A DNA stretch of 64,000 nt from Dyadobacter sp. 50-39 (GCA_001898145.1 MKSR01000048.1:124001-188000), one strand, 5' to 3'; numbered from the stretch's first letter, positions 42,432 to 52,498 are shown. A program made the numbers and translations. The notes: generated from the letters alone by a model not told the origin.

Positions 42432-45149
42432 TCAGGGATTGTAATCGTTTTCAAAATACATCCAGTCGATATGGAACATCGGGCTCTTGACCTGTTCATT
42501 CTTAAATACAAGATACAGGTCATGGACACCGCGACCGGCATTGACGGGGAGCAGCACTTCCTTCCAGCCGCCTTTGAGGTCGTCGAGCCGTCCGGCCGGA
42601 ATGTCAATTTTCCCCAGCAGCTGCCCTTCCCGGCCGTCCTGCCGCAGTTCTATCGTACCGCCGGCACCATGTTCCTGAATGCGCAAGCGGATATTCCTGA
42701 TATGCGAAAGGTCGATCTGGTTAAAGCGGGTGTACTTGCCATGGGTAATGTTGGTGATGTAGGACACGAAGCCGGTGTTTTGCGTAGCGATCACCACGCC
42801 CACATTGCCTTCCTGGTAATCCTCCATCTGGATCAGCGGATTGCGCAGCACGATATGGCTGGCGGTCCGCTGCGGCCCAATGCCGTTCGCCCCTTTATCC
42901 GTATACGAAGCCTGCACCACGTAGGCACCTTCGTTGCCTTTGCCGATGTGCTCGGTTAGTTTCCGTTGGGCCGAAAGCGGCGTCTGCTCCTCAGTTTTAC
43001 CCAATGAAAGAATATAACCCGCTATATCCTTCGCGTCTTTTTCGGGGAGGTCCGCGTGCGGCGGCATCGGGTAAGAGCCCCAGTTACCGCTTCCGCCGGT
43101 GATGATCTTGCGTGCGAGCATATCCTGTGCGACCGCATTCCCCGCGTACTTTTTTGAAATATCCTTCAATGCCGGCCCTATGGACTTGGTTTCCATTGTG
43201 TGGCAGGCCTTGCAATCGAGCAACGTGTAGAGTTTTGCCGTGGCAGCGTAGCGGATATTCTCCGACCCGGAGCCCGACAGCGCCCCTGCCAGGTCTTTCC
43301 CGAAGGCCAGGTAATGGAAGCCCGCTTGAATCCTGGCACGCCCGATCTGGCCGTCTTCTTTGTCGGTTACTTTAATGTTGTAATCAAATGGCGCATTATC
43401 CCAATAAAAACTACGGTTCGCCTTCGTCTCGATCTTCACTTCAGGCGGCGTATTGCCGATCTTGAATTCGGTGGTGGCAGTACCCTTGCCGCCGTGCGGG
43501 TCGGAAACGGTGAGCACCACATTGTAAATGCCGGGTTTGGTGAAAGTATGCTTGATTTCCTCCCCTGCCAGTTTTTTCGTCCCGATCTTCCACTCGTAGG
43601 TCAGCTTGTCGCCGGTGTCGTAATCTCTGGAACCTTTGGCCGAAAGTGTGGCGGTAAAAGGTGCCGCGCCGATGGTCTTGCCGGTGGTAACGGCCGCAAT
43701 CGGGTTGCGGTTACCTTCGGCATACTCGACCCGGATAATACCGGAATCGGTATTGCGGGCAAACCAGTTGGTACCATAAGCCAGCAGGTAAATGGCCCCG
43801 TCGGGCGCAATCTGCATGTCGATGGGCGCTACTACTTTCAATTGCGGCAAAAAAGGCTCCATGCTGACATAGTTCCCATTGGCATCCATCGTCACAGCCA
43901 TGATCCACTTCCGGATCCATTCAAAAATGAAGAGTTTGCCATTGTAGTATTCCGGAAGTTTATAGGGAGCATTCGGATACAAATCACTGTAATACACCGG
44001 CCCGGCCATCGCGCTCGCGCCGCCTTTTCCTACCAGCGGGTATTTCTTCGAAGGTCCTTTTCCGTACCAGATGAATGCCGGCTGCGCAGGCGGCAGTTCG
44101 CGGATACCGGTATTGTGCGGCGAATCGTTAATGGGCTTTTGCGGATCTTTTCCCGGCCCTTCCTTTTTGGTAGCGAAATCGTAATCCGGGAACACCTCGT
44201 TGTCGCCGAGGAAGTAAGGATAGCCAAAAAAGCCGGGTTTGCGCGCCTGGTTGATCTCATCATAACTCATTTTCCCCTCGCTGCCCGGCACCTCCGTATC
44301 GGGGCCTACATCGCCCCAATAAAGGTATTTGGTCTTCGGGTCGACGGAAATCCGGAACGGGTTCCGCACGCCCATGGCATAAATTTCAGGTTTGCCCTGC
44401 GAACCGTCTTTCGGGAAAAGGTTGCCATCCGGAATGCTGTAAGTGCCGTCTGCTTCGGGCCTGATCCGCAGAATTTTGCCGCGGTAGTCATTGCTGTTGG
44501 CGGTTGCAGCCTGATCGTCCGACAATTCACGACCGGGACGTTCGTCGATCGGCGTATGCCCCTCGATTTCCTCCGCATTGGTATTATCGCCGATCGAGAG
44601 GTAAAGCAATCCATCCGAAAATGTAAGGTACCCCGCCGAATGGCAGCAATATTTGCGCTGGGTAGGGACTTCCAGGAGCACCTTTTTGGAATCCTGGATC
44701 AGTTTCTGTCCTTTCAGCTCGAAGCGCGCCAGATGACTGACGCTCTTCTCGCCGCCAACGCCATAATAAAAGTAAATCCAGTTGTTATTCCTGAAATCCG
44801 GGTCGGCCGCTACGCCGAGCAATCCATCTTCGATGCCGCTAAAAACGTTGAACTGCGCAATCGTAGAAAGCTCTTTGGTGGCATTGTTAAAATACCTTAC
44901 CGCACCTTTCCGCTCGGCGATCACCATGTCGTAATTCGGCAGAATGGCCATTTCCATGGGCTCATCGAGCCCCGACACCAGCCTCGTGTAGGTAAACCGG
45001 CTCGAATCCGGCCCTTCCGAGACAGGGCTCAGACGAAGTGAAGGCGTATGTTCCACATCGCGGAACAATGGCTTTTCATGCCGGCTCACGGAAGCCATGC
45101 AAAGTGCCCCGGCGAGCAACAGACCTATGGAAGATTTCATTTTTTTCAC
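42432..45149 (-). CDS. PQQ-dependent sugar dehydrogenase with PKD, cytochrome c and CBM6-like domains
   Basis: A 905-residue secreted modular enzyme. After the signal come the soluble glucose dehydrogenase-type propeller (about 50-480, PMEMAILPNYDMVIAERKG, DGLLGVAADPDF, PDGAIYLLAYGTNW), a PKD domain (about 490-590, ending VLTVSDPHGGKGTATTEF), and a cytochrome c domain with Cys646-Lys-Ala-Cys649-His650 and GNWGSYPMPPH. A carbohydrate-binding beta-sandwich (about 770-905, IQMEDYQEGNVGVVI) closes it. It would oxidise a sugar bound at the cell surface and transfer electrons to its heme. It lies between SusD and the AGE epimerase, with a GAATGAGT hairpin element in the gap before it. Confidence 0.88.
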   Translation of the reverse strand: MKKMKSSIGLLLAGALCMASVSRHEKPLFRDVEHTPSLRLSPVSEGPDSSRFTYTRLVSGLDEPMEMAILPNYDMVIAERKGAVRYFNNATKELSTIAQFNVFSGIEDGLLGVAADPDFRNNNWIYFYYGVGGEKSVSHLARFELKGQKLIQDSKKVLLEVPTQRKYCCHSAGYLTFSDGLLYLSIGDNTNAEEIEGHTPIDERPGRELSDDQAATANSNDYRGKILRIRPEADGTYSIPDGNLFPKDGSQGKPEIYAMGVRNPFRISVDPKTKYLYWGDVGPDTEVPGSEGKMSYDEINQARKPGFFGYPYFLGDNEVFPDYDFATKKEGPGKDPQKPINDSPHNTGIRELPPAQPAFIWYGKGPSKKYPLVGKGGASAMAGPVYYSDLYPNAPYKLPEYYNGKLFIFEWIRKWIMAVTMDANGNYVSMEPFLPQLKVVAPIDMQIAPDGAIYLLAYGTNWFARNTDSGIIRVEYAEGNRNPIAAVTTGKTIGAAPFTATLSAKGSRDYDTGDKLTYEWKIGTKKLAGEEIKHTFTKPGIYNVVLTVSDPHGGKGTATTEFKIGNTPPEVKIETKANRSFYWDNAPFDYNIKVTDKEDGQIGRARIQAGFHYLAFGKDLAGALSGSGSENIRYAATAKLYTLLDCKACHTMETKSIGPALKDISKKYAGNAVAQDMLARKIITGGSGNWGSYPMPPHADLPEKDAKDIAGYILSLGKTEEQTPLSAQRKLTEHIGKGNEGAYVVQASYTDKGANGIGPQRTASHIVLRNPLIQMEDYQEGNVGVVIATQNTGFVSYITNITHGKYTRFNQIDLSHIRNIRLRIQEHGAGGTIELRQDGREGQLLGKIDIPAGRLDDLKGGWKEVLLPVNAGRGVHDLYLVFKNEQVKSPMFHIDWMYFENDYNP

Positions 45150-45210
45150 CCAATAAACTTAATAAAATGGTTTAGGAAATATAGCGTTAAGTGAAATTTA
45201 ATTTTGAATT

Positions 45211-45304
45211 AATGAATGAGTGAATGAGTGAATAAAAATGCTGCTGTTAAATAATCATTCAATCATTCACTCATTCACTCACTCACTCACTCATTCACTC
45301 ATTC
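45211..45304. repeat. GAATGAGT hairpin repeat after the SusD gene
   Basis: The left arm (45211-45233) consists of GAATGAGT-type units and the right arm (45256-45304) of ACTCATTC-type units, including a run of CACT tetramers; the middle is AT-rich. The arms can pair. The element starts directly beside the SusD stop codon and ends 62 bp from the dehydrogenase start, so it separates the two transcribed genes. It is related to the elements at 30370 and 58334. Confidence 0.8.
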
Positions 45305-45305
45305 T

Positions 45306-46910
45306 TCAATAATTGGGATTCTGCGCGATCGAACCGCCGGAACGGTCTATCTCCACCTGCGGGATGGGAAATACCTCATTCTTTCCGGCTGTAAAATTCC
45401 CGCCTTTACCATTGGAGAGCGGTTTCGCCGAATAGGCTTTCATGGTCGGCACGAGGGTATTCCAGCGCATCAGGTCAAACAACCGGTGGTATTCCATCGC
45501 AAGCTCCACGCGGCGCTCGTGCCGTACGGCCTTGCGCAAGTCGTCACTCGCTTTGACGTCGGGAAGCTGTTTTTCAGCTACTTTCAACACCCGCGAAGCG
45601 GCTTCCACATCTTTCCGGGAGGATGCTGACGCCCGTTTGCGCACCTGATTGATGTAGCTCGCTGCCTCCGCTTTATCACCGCCGCTTTCGATCAGCGCCT
45701 CGGCGTACATCAGCAACACGTCGGCATAGCGGATCGGGTGGTAGGTCCAGGCGTCATTGCCCCAGCCCTGCCCGCGCCGTGATTCCGGCAAATACACCTT
45801 GCGGCTGTGGTAACCCGTATTCGGGTATGTTGAAAAGTCGAGTACTTCCTTCGTGCCGTTCGATTTCGGGAATTGGTCGCCAGATTGCAGGATCGTATAC
45901 AGCAAGCGCGGATCGCCCTCTTCGAACTCGTTGACAAGATCCTGGGTAGGCAAATCAAAGCCCCAGCCGCCGGTGGCACCCCGGGGCGAGCAATACACAT
46001 TGATGGTGCTGCCGTATATCGGTATCGCCGGATCATCGCCCATGATGACAGAAAACACTGCCTCCTTGGTCTTATACCCGTTTTCCAGGAAAATCTCCTG
46101 AAACTGAGGATGTAATGCAAATGCACCCGAGTCGATCACCTTCTTGGCGGCGTCCCGTGCCTTGGCAAAGAGCGCCGGGTCGTCTTTGGCAAAAAACAGG
46201 TAAGTCCGGGCCAGCAATGCCCAAGCCGCCTCCCTGGTAGCGCGTCCCACCTCGGAAGCCTGCAATGTGGCAGCCGAAAGCATGGCCGGATCGTTGGCTA
46301 CGGCTGTGAGTTCGCTTTCTATGAACTGAAATACCTCCTGGGTCTTCGCGCGGTTCAGTTTGGTGCGGTCGTCCACGGTAAGCGTCTTGGTCACGAGCGG
46401 CACTCCGCCGAAAACCTCAGCAAGTTCAAAATAGAAAAATGCCCTCAAAAAGCGTATTTCTGCCAGATAACGGCTTTTTTGTGTCGCATCGAGCGGGGCG
46501 CCGGCCGCGTCGATCAGACTGGCTTCCGGCAGACGTTCCAATGCCACATTGCAATTTCCGATGGCACTGTAACGGGCTGTCCAGTAACCTGCCAGCGTTT
46601 CGTTGGATGAAAGCGCACGGCCAAAACCGAGGTCGGTCACAAACGGTCGGTCGCCCGCATCTGAACCACCCTTGTCGGCGTCGTCCGTGGCCATATTGCC
46701 CAGCTCGGCGCGGGCTGCCTCGTACCCCCAGAAGTTGCTCACGAAACCGCGATAGCAAGTTACCAGCGACTTAAACCCGGCATCGGGCGATTTATAGAAT
46801 GTTTCATCGGTGAGGTTCCCCGGCGGCGTGCGGTCGAGAAATTCGTCGGAACAGGACGTCCCGCCCAGCACCAGGCACGACGCGAGCATGATGATCGATA
46901 ACTTTTTCAT
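45306..46910 (-). CDS. SusD/RagB-family surface glycan-binding lipoprotein
   Basis: A 534-residue lipoprotein when started at ATG 46910 (MKKLSIIMLAS), 10 bp after SusC; the longer frame from 46943 overlaps SusC. The lipobox is GGTSC (about residue 21) followed by DEFLDRTPPGNLTDETFYK, the typical SusD start. Further marks are YWTARYSAIGNCNVALERL, AEIRFLRAFFYFEL, WALLARTYLFFA and the closing PIRYADVLLMYAEAL and RHERRVELAMEYHRLFDLMRW. It caps the SusC barrel at the outer membrane and binds the glycan or sugar to be imported. Confidence 0.95.
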   Translation of the reverse strand: MKKLSIIMLASCLVLGGTSCSDEFLDRTPPGNLTDETFYKSPDAGFKSLVTCYRGFVSNFWGYEAARAELGNMATDDADKGGSDAGDRPFVTDLGFGRALSSNETLAGYWTARYSAIGNCNVALERLPEASLIDAAGAPLDATQKSRYLAEIRFLRAFFYFELAEVFGGVPLVTKTLTVDDRTKLNRAKTQEVFQFIESELTAVANDPAMLSAATLQASEVGRATREAAWALLARTYLFFAKDDPALFAKARDAAKKVIDSGAFALHPQFQEIFLENGYKTKEAVFSVIMGDDPAIPIYGSTINVYCSPRGATGGWGFDLPTQDLVNEFEEGDPRLLYTILQSGDQFPKSNGTKEVLDFSTYPNTGYHSRKVYLPESRRGQGWGNDAWTYHPIRYADVLLMYAEALIESGGDKAEAASYINQVRKRASASSRKDVEAASRVLKVAEKQLPDVKASDDLRKAVRHERRVELAMEYHRLFDLMRWNTLVPTMKAYSAKPLSNGKGGNFTAGKNEVFPIPQVEIDRSGGSIAQNPNY

Positions 46911-46920
46911 AGTGAATATT

Positions 46921-49900
46921 TTAGAATTTTGCATTGATACCAAACATCCATGTGCGCGCCTGCGGGAAATACCCCTGGTCGATCCCCGTCAGCTTGGGGT
47001 CCGCCGAACCCATCTCCGGGTCGAGGCCGCTGTATTTGGTGACCGTGAACAAGTTTTGCGCACCTACGTAGAATCTTACCTGTTTAATTTTCGCCTTTTG
47101 AAGCAATCCGCCAGGCAAGCTGTAACCGAGCTGGATATTCTTCATGCGCAGGTATGAACCGTCCTCCACGAAGTACTGGGAGACATTGGTATTCAAACCG
47201 GCATTCTGCGAGATTTTGTAATACTCGTTCGTACTGCCCGGCCCATTCCACGCTTTTTCCAGAAATCCTTTCGGCGCATTGTACCAGCCGGTACCCGCCT
47301 CGGTATCGTAGCGGAGAATGTTCATCACGTCGTTCCCCTGCGATCCCTGCACAAATGCACTGATATCGAAACCCTTGTAGGCGGCGTTTACGGTGAGTCC
47401 GTAAATGAAGTCCGGCCATGGATTACCTATTTTCGTACGGTCGTCCGCGTTGAGCAACTGATCACCGTTGATATTTTTGAAACGAATATCTCCCGGCGAC
47501 GAAAGCCCTTTTTGCGCACTCGCATCGACCTCATCCTGCGTCTGGAAAATACCGTTGGTCTGCCATCCGAAATAATAACCCACCGGCATCCCTTCTTCGG
47601 TTTTGGTGATGGTTTCACCCAAATGCGCCGTAGAGTAAATCGGCTCACCGCCGCCAAGCGTGGTTACGCGGTTCGTAAAAGTGGAAAGCGTAGCCTTGAC
47701 GCCATACTGAAAACCAGCCACTTCATCATCATACCCGATCGCAAAATCCCAGCCTTTGTTCACCATTTTACCCGCATTCGACCACGGGAAATTAGGATAC
47801 CCCAGGGTGGTCGGCAAAGGCACGATGAGCAGCATATTATCGACGGATTTTTTGAAATAATCCGCGGTGAGCGTCAGCTTGTTGTTCAAAAAAGCGAGGT
47901 CGACACCGATATCGGTCTGGTTGGAAGTTTCCCATTGCAGGATCGGGTTACCGATGCTGCTGCGGCCCGCCCCCATGTACCAGGTCTTGTTGTCACCGAA
48001 AAGATAGCGGCTGTTATTCCCATAGGTCGACAAATAGGCGCCGTTGGCGACATTCTGGTTGCCGATCTGCCCGTAACTGGCCCGCAGTTTACCCTCTGAA
48101 AGCCATTTCAGACCTGCATTCTTGAAAAACTCCTCATTGGTGAAATTCCAGGCTGCCGACACGGATGGGAATGTCCCCCAGCGGTAATCCTTCGCAAACC
48201 GGGAAGTGCCGTCGCGACGCACGTTGGCCGTCAGCACATATTTGCCCCCGAACGAGTAACTAACCCGACCGAAATAGGAATTCAGGGCGTTCGAATAAGT
48301 GTAGCCCGATGCTCCGGGATTAATCGTCGCGGCATTAATGATCCGCATATCCTCCTCATTATTAACCACCCCCTGTTTGGAAGCGCCATATTCCAGCCCA
48401 TTTGTTAGCTCGGCGGAAGTACCGGCAAGCACATTCAGGCGATGCTGGCCCCAAACCTCATCGAATGCGAGCGTATTTTCCCAAACGAAGTAGTTGGACC
48501 AGTAAGAATAGTTACTGACTGTGTTGTAGGTCGCATAGTCGTAGCCATTGAGGTAATATTGCGGGGTAAAACCTTTGGAAAGGCTCCTCTGAATATCCAG
48601 GCCAAAGTTGCTGCGGAATTTGAGGGGTTCCAGAATCTTCACTTCCAGGTTGGCACCGCCTTTCATACTGATCCCTTCCCAAATACTCTGCCGCATGCGC
48701 TCGATCTGGCCCACGGGGTTTGGCTTATTGGAATACAACACGCCTGCATAGCGCGAAAACGGATTGCTGGCGTCGTAACCCTGCATGATAGTCTGATAAA
48801 ACGAAGGGATATCACGGAGGTTGTCACGGTAAACCGGCGTGATCGGATCGGCGGTCATTGCGCTGAAAATCGTACCGGAATATGGGTTGTTTTCATCGAT
48901 ATTGCGGCGACTTTCATACACCACGGCAATGTTGCTGCCCAGGCGAACGCGTTCGTTGATATCGGCATTCACATTGTTCCTCCACGAAATGCGGCGGTAA
49001 TCCGAGCCGCGCACAATGCCCTTCTGGTCCATATACCCCAATGCCGAAGCGAAATCGACCTTCTTGCTACCTCCCGACACGGTTATGTTGTAACTCTGGA
49101 CGGGCGCGTTTTCATGGATGATCTGCTTCCACCAGTCGGTTCCGCCGGGGCCGGTATTGGCGCGCACAAAATTGAGCGCCTGCGTTTTCATGTCCGGCGA
49201 AATCGGCGGGGTAACGCCTACCGCCTGGGCCGCGCGGTTCTTATAATCGATAAACTCTTCCGCATTGAGCATGTGCGGCCGCTTCCAGGGCGATTGCAAG
49301 CCATAGTAGCTGTCGAACGAAACGCTCATCGCTTCCGATTTCGAACCTTTTTTGGTAGTAATGATCACCAGACCATTCGAAGCCCTCGAACCGTAGATAG
49401 CTGCTGCAGAAGCGTCCTTGTGAATATCCATCGTCTCGATATCGTTCGGATTGAGCCACCCGATGCCCGTTTGCGGCAGACCGTCGACAATGTAAAGCGG
49501 CTCGTTGGAATTATTGATCGAACCGATCCCGCGTATACGTACCACGCCCGCGGAACCCGGGCTTCCGCTCGACTGCGTCACCATCACGCCCGCAGCCTTG
49601 CCCTGCAATGCATCCGCCGCCGAGCGCACTGGCATATTCCGGATCTCGTCGCCTCCGATTGAAGCTACCGAGCCGGTGACGTCCTTTTTAGAAACCGTGC
49701 CATAGCCGACTACCACTACCTCCGAAAGGGATTTGGAATCGGCTGTAAGCTTCATGTCGATCACCGAGCGGTTTTCGACCGGTGCTTCGGCTGACAAATA
49801 GCCAATGAATGAAAACACCAATGTCGCATTCTCAGGCACATTGGGCAGCTCATATCGCCCTTCCCCATTAGTGGTTGTGCCTGTACCCGAGCCTTTTACG

Positions 49901-50532
49901 ATAACGCTCGCGCCGGGCAGAGGTTCGCCCGAGACCGCATCGGCCACCGTTCCGGAAACCGTAAGTGCTGCACTTGCGGCTTTACGTTCCGCAGTGCCTT
50001 TGAACAACGACGCCAGGGCATTCACCGGCTGCGCCATGGGCAATTGCCCGGTAGACTGCTGCTCCGGCGAGAGTTTCCGATCCTCATCGGCGCGTTCGCT
50101 GTCTTTCTCCGTTGTTTCGTCTTTAATGTAAATCACATAGAAATTGTCGCGCAGCTTCTTGAATGCCAGATTATTGGGCTCCAAGATCTTTCGCAGCGAA
50201 TGTTCCAGCGACCCGGCCTGACGCGATCCGGCCTGGCCCGACACGCTCCGGCCGGGTTCCTTGACGGTCTTACCATTGACATAGCCCGAGTTGTACAAAA
50301 ACGAGACATTAAACTGCTTTTCGAGCTCACGGAGCTTCGATTCCAGGCTCACCGCCTGGCGTGGCCGGGCATCGCTGCCCGGGCCCGGCCGGACTGGCGC
50401 GCGCCCTTCCGGCGCGATCTCGTCGAGCCTGGAACGGGCCACGCTGGACAGCGCGACGGTCTGCGCCTGTACCGCAGGGGCAGCACCGTAGCAAAGGGTG
50501 ATCAGGTTAAGGGTAGTGATCAGTCGTTTCAT
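46921..50532 (-). CDS. SusC/RagA TonB-linked receptor with STN signalling domain
   Basis: A 1203-residue outer membrane importer. After the signal (to about residue 24) it has an STN domain (about 62-140, LESKLRELEKQFNVSFLYNSG, then LEHSLRKILEPNNLAF). A carboxypeptidase-like domain (about 190-265) precedes a plug with GYGTVSKKDVTGSVASI, VRIRGIGSINNSNEPLYIVDG and the classic DIHKDASAAAIYGSRASNG. The large barrel ends in RTWMFGINAKF. The STN domain signals to a FecR anti-sigma factor; FecR and ECF sigma genes lie just upstream. It is therefore both transporter and sensor of the locus. Confidence 0.95.
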   Translation of the reverse strand: MKRLITTLNLITLCYGAAPAVQAQTVALSSVARSRLDEIAPEGRAPVRPGPGSDARPRQAVSLESKLRELEKQFNVSFLYNSGYVNGKTVKEPGRSVSGQAGSRQAGSLEHSLRKILEPNNLAFKKLRDNFYVIYIKDETTEKDSERADEDRKLSPEQQSTGQLPMAQPVNALASLFKGTAERKAASAALTVSGTVADAVSGEPLPGASVIVKGSGTGTTTNGEGRYELPNVPENATLVFSFIGYLSAEAPVENRSVIDMKLTADSKSLSEVVVVGYGTVSKKDVTGSVASIGGDEIRNMPVRSAADALQGKAAGVMVTQSSGSPGSAGVVRIRGIGSINNSNEPLYIVDGLPQTGIGWLNPNDIETMDIHKDASAAAIYGSRASNGLVIITTKKGSKSEAMSVSFDSYYGLQSPWKRPHMLNAEEFIDYKNRAAQAVGVTPPISPDMKTQALNFVRANTGPGGTDWWKQIIHENAPVQSYNITVSGGSKKVDFASALGYMDQKGIVRGSDYRRISWRNNVNADINERVRLGSNIAVVYESRRNIDENNPYSGTIFSAMTADPITPVYRDNLRDIPSFYQTIMQGYDASNPFSRYAGVLYSNKPNPVGQIERMRQSIWEGISMKGGANLEVKILEPLKFRSNFGLDIQRSLSKGFTPQYYLNGYDYATYNTVSNYSYWSNYFVWENTLAFDEVWGQHRLNVLAGTSAELTNGLEYGASKQGVVNNEEDMRIINAATINPGASGYTYSNALNSYFGRVSYSFGGKYVLTANVRRDGTSRFAKDYRWGTFPSVSAAWNFTNEEFFKNAGLKWLSEGKLRASYGQIGNQNVANGAYLSTYGNNSRYLFGDNKTWYMGAGRSSIGNPILQWETSNQTDIGVDLAFLNNKLTLTADYFKKSVDNMLLIVPLPTTLGYPNFPWSNAGKMVNKGWDFAIGYDDEVAGFQYGVKATLSTFTNRVTTLGGGEPIYSTAHLGETITKTEEGMPVGYYFGWQTNGIFQTQDEVDASAQKGLSSPGDIRFKNINGDQLLNADDRTKIGNPWPDFIYGLTVNAAYKGFDISAFVQGSQGNDVMNILRYDTEAGTGWYNAPKGFLEKAWNGPGSTNEYYKISQNAGLNTNVSQYFVEDGSYLRMKNIQLGYSLPGGLLQKAKIKQVRFYVGAQNLFTVTKYSGLDPEMGSADPKLTGIDQGYFPQARTWMFGINAKF

Positions 50533-50894
50533 AGGCGAAAGCGCTTTAACAGGTTTAGTTTAAATGGCCAGATTCCGAACGCGGATCATATTATTCCGCG
50601 ATTCTGAACATAGAGTACCATTTCATTCGGCCTACCGCCATGCAGCCGGCAACTTTTTTACTAAAATTTTTAAAAGAGGGAATTCAGGGGATCAAAAAAT
50701 GGTCATTTGCTATCAATACAAATACAAAATTCAATTCAAAAGATAGTTAATAAATTAAATTACAAATCAAACCCTAAGGAAAAGCGGACTGTGTGCCGCT
50801 GCATACCACTACCATTCCTGATTACTTTTCTGATTTAACGACTCCCCTGACCAATGATTTCCCCGACCCAATGACCAAGATCAGTCCGCCTGGC
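50533..50894. other. Intergenic region between FecR and SusC
   Basis: About 360 bp, AT-rich in the middle (about 50690-50770), with no convincing gene. It should hold the promoter of the SusC operon on the minus strand. Elements similar to TTTG and TATCTTTTG occur there (about 50723-50784), but their spacing does not match the consensus well enough to call. Confidence 0.5.
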
Positions 50895-51857
50895 CTATTT
50901 CGGCGTCATCATCAATTGGTCGCCGTCGCGTGTGATGGTTACCGAAGATGCTTCGGCAATGCCTTCGAGGAGTAGCTCGACATTGTCGGTCGGGACCGAG
51001 CCGGAGATCTGGCGGTCTAACAATTCGGGCTGGCTGGCTTCTGTTTCCAGGCCGTACGTATCCTGCAACATGGCGGACACTTCCCTTAATGAAGTATTTT
51101 TGAACACGAGTTTGTGGTCTTTCCACGCGGAGTAAAGTCCGGTTTCCACGCGCTCCCGCCGGTAATCGGCTGGCGTCTTCCTGAACTGGACCATTTCACC
51201 CGGCCTGAGAACCAGCGTATCGCCCGCGGGGCTGCCGAGGTTGCATTGTACCTTTCCCTCGTCGAGCACGATCCGCGTACCGCGTTCGCGTTTGCTGATA
51301 TTGAACTGGGTACCCAGTACATCCAGGCTGAAATCATCTCCCGTGCGCACCCGGAATTTCCGGTGGTCGGCCGTATGCACTACTTTAAAATACCCTTCCC
51401 CTTCAAGCCGCACTTCGCGCATTTCGGACCAGCCCGCATCATACGAAAGTACCGAGTTACCATTGAGCGTCACCTCGGAGCCGTCCGGTAAGGTCAGCAC
51501 CCGCGTCTCCCCGAAGCCAGTCCTTTCCACAATGCGGCCGCCCTGGCGCTGAAATACATATATGCCGATCCCGGCGACCACCAAGAGTAGTATGGCGGCT
51601 GCCATTTTACCCCAGTTAAACCAACCGGCCGTGTTGCCCAACGGCACCACCGGTTCCGTGCGCTCCGGCGCTTCCGTCAGGATCCGCGCAAACATCTTAT
51701 CCTCCAAAGCCGACAAACCTTCAACCGAAAGTCCTTCCGTGAATGCCGGACGATGGTCCGCCGAGCGGTACCACGCTTCTAGCTCAGCAGCCTCTTCGGG
51801 TGAGTTAAGCCCCTTTTTATCGTTTTCCAGTAAATACAGCAAGCGATCTTTCTCCAT
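50895..51857 (-). CDS. FecR-type anti-sigma factor
   Basis: A 320-residue FecR family protein. A cytoplasmic N-terminus (MEKDRLLYLLENDKKGLNSPEEAAELEAW in parts) precedes one membrane helix (about 84-105, MAAAILLLVVAGIGIYVF). The periplasmic FecR domain (about 115-215) has TRVLTLPDGSEVTLNGNSVL and VLGTQFNISKRERGTRIVL, and a C-terminal STN-like part (KLVFKNTSLREVSAMLQDTY) follows. It holds the sigma factor until SusC with its STN domain signals substrate. It is located 77 bp after the ECF sigma gene on the same strand. Confidence 0.95.
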   Translation of the reverse strand: MEKDRLLYLLENDKKGLNSPEEAAELEAWYRSADHRPAFTEGLSVEGLSALEDKMFARILTEAPERTEPVVPLGNTAGWFNWGKMAAAILLLVVAGIGIYVFQRQGGRIVERTGFGETRVLTLPDGSEVTLNGNSVLSYDAGWSEMREVRLEGEGYFKVVHTADHRKFRVRTGDDFSLDVLGTQFNISKRERGTRIVLDEGKVQCNLGSPAGDTLVLRPGEMVQFRKTPADYRRERVETGLYSAWKDHKLVFKNTSLREVSAMLQDTYGLETEASQPELLDRQISGSVPTDNVELLLEGIAEASSVTITRDGDQLMMTPK

Positions 51858-51934
51858 TCGTCAGTATACTTCTCCCCTTTTGATATAGTACCGTTCCCGC
51901 GTGGTCACCGCCACGCAGTACGTGATTTTTTTTA

Positions 51935-52498
51935 TTATGGATACAAATCCCATATTTCCAGCACGATCCACGCCCAGGCAAACTCTTTCAGGTTCTCACG
52001 CAGGATTTTCAGGGCGCGGCCCATCTGCTTTTCAACCGTGTCTACCGGAATATTTTCCTGCTCGGCAATTTCCTTGTAAGTAAGATGTTCCTTCCTGCTG
52101 AGCTGGTACACTTTCCGGAGTTTCTCGGGCAGCTTCTGAATGCTGTTTTCCAGCGCCAGCGCAAGTTCTTCGTAGTGCAGGCGGTCTTCAATGTAGTTAC
52201 TGTCCTCGCCCGGCATTTGCAGCAGGTAATCAAAATAGGCCTCCCTGACTTTCCGCGAACGTATCATATTATAGATGCTGTACCGCAATGCACCGAAAAG
52301 GTAGGCTTCGAGCGAGACCGATATCAAAAGCGTCTCCCGCTTCGTCCAGAGATCGGTAAAAATCTCCTGAATAATTTCCTCACATTCTTCCCGCAACAGA
52401 ATCCGGCGGTAGGCGGCATCGAAAAGCCGGCGCCAATATTTGCGGTACAATGCGGCAAATGCGTCGCCGTCGCCCGTCTGCAAGCGGGCAAGCAACAT
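51935..52498 (-). CDS. ECF sigma factor (FecI-like, Bacteroidetes type)
   Basis: A 187-residue ECF sigma factor. Region 2 is seen in DAFAALYRKYWRRLFDAAYRR, EIIQEIFTDLWTKRETL and AYLFGALRYSIYNMIRSRKV (as parts). Region 4 is in LPEKLRKVYQLSRKEHLTYKEIA and EQENIPVDTVEKQMGRAL. It is encoded upstream of the FecR gene and is expected to direct transcription of the SusC/SusD operon when the sugar is sensed. Its promoter motif was not identified. Confidence 0.95.
   Translation of the reverse strand: MLLARLQTGDGDAFAALYRKYWRRLFDAAYRRILLREECEEIIQEIFTDLWTKRETLLISVSLEAYLFGALRYSIYNMIRSRKVREAYFDYLLQMPGEDSNYIEDRLHYEELALALENSIQKLPEKLRKVYQLSRKEHLTYKEIAEQENIPVDTVEKQMGRALKILRENLKEFAWAWIVLEIWDLYP

Noticed and set aside
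43200-45041. A 613-codon plus-strand frame opposite the PQQ sugar dehydrogenase gene
   Set aside because: Antisense shadow without a domain. The minus strand shows signal peptide, propeller, PKD and heme motifs.
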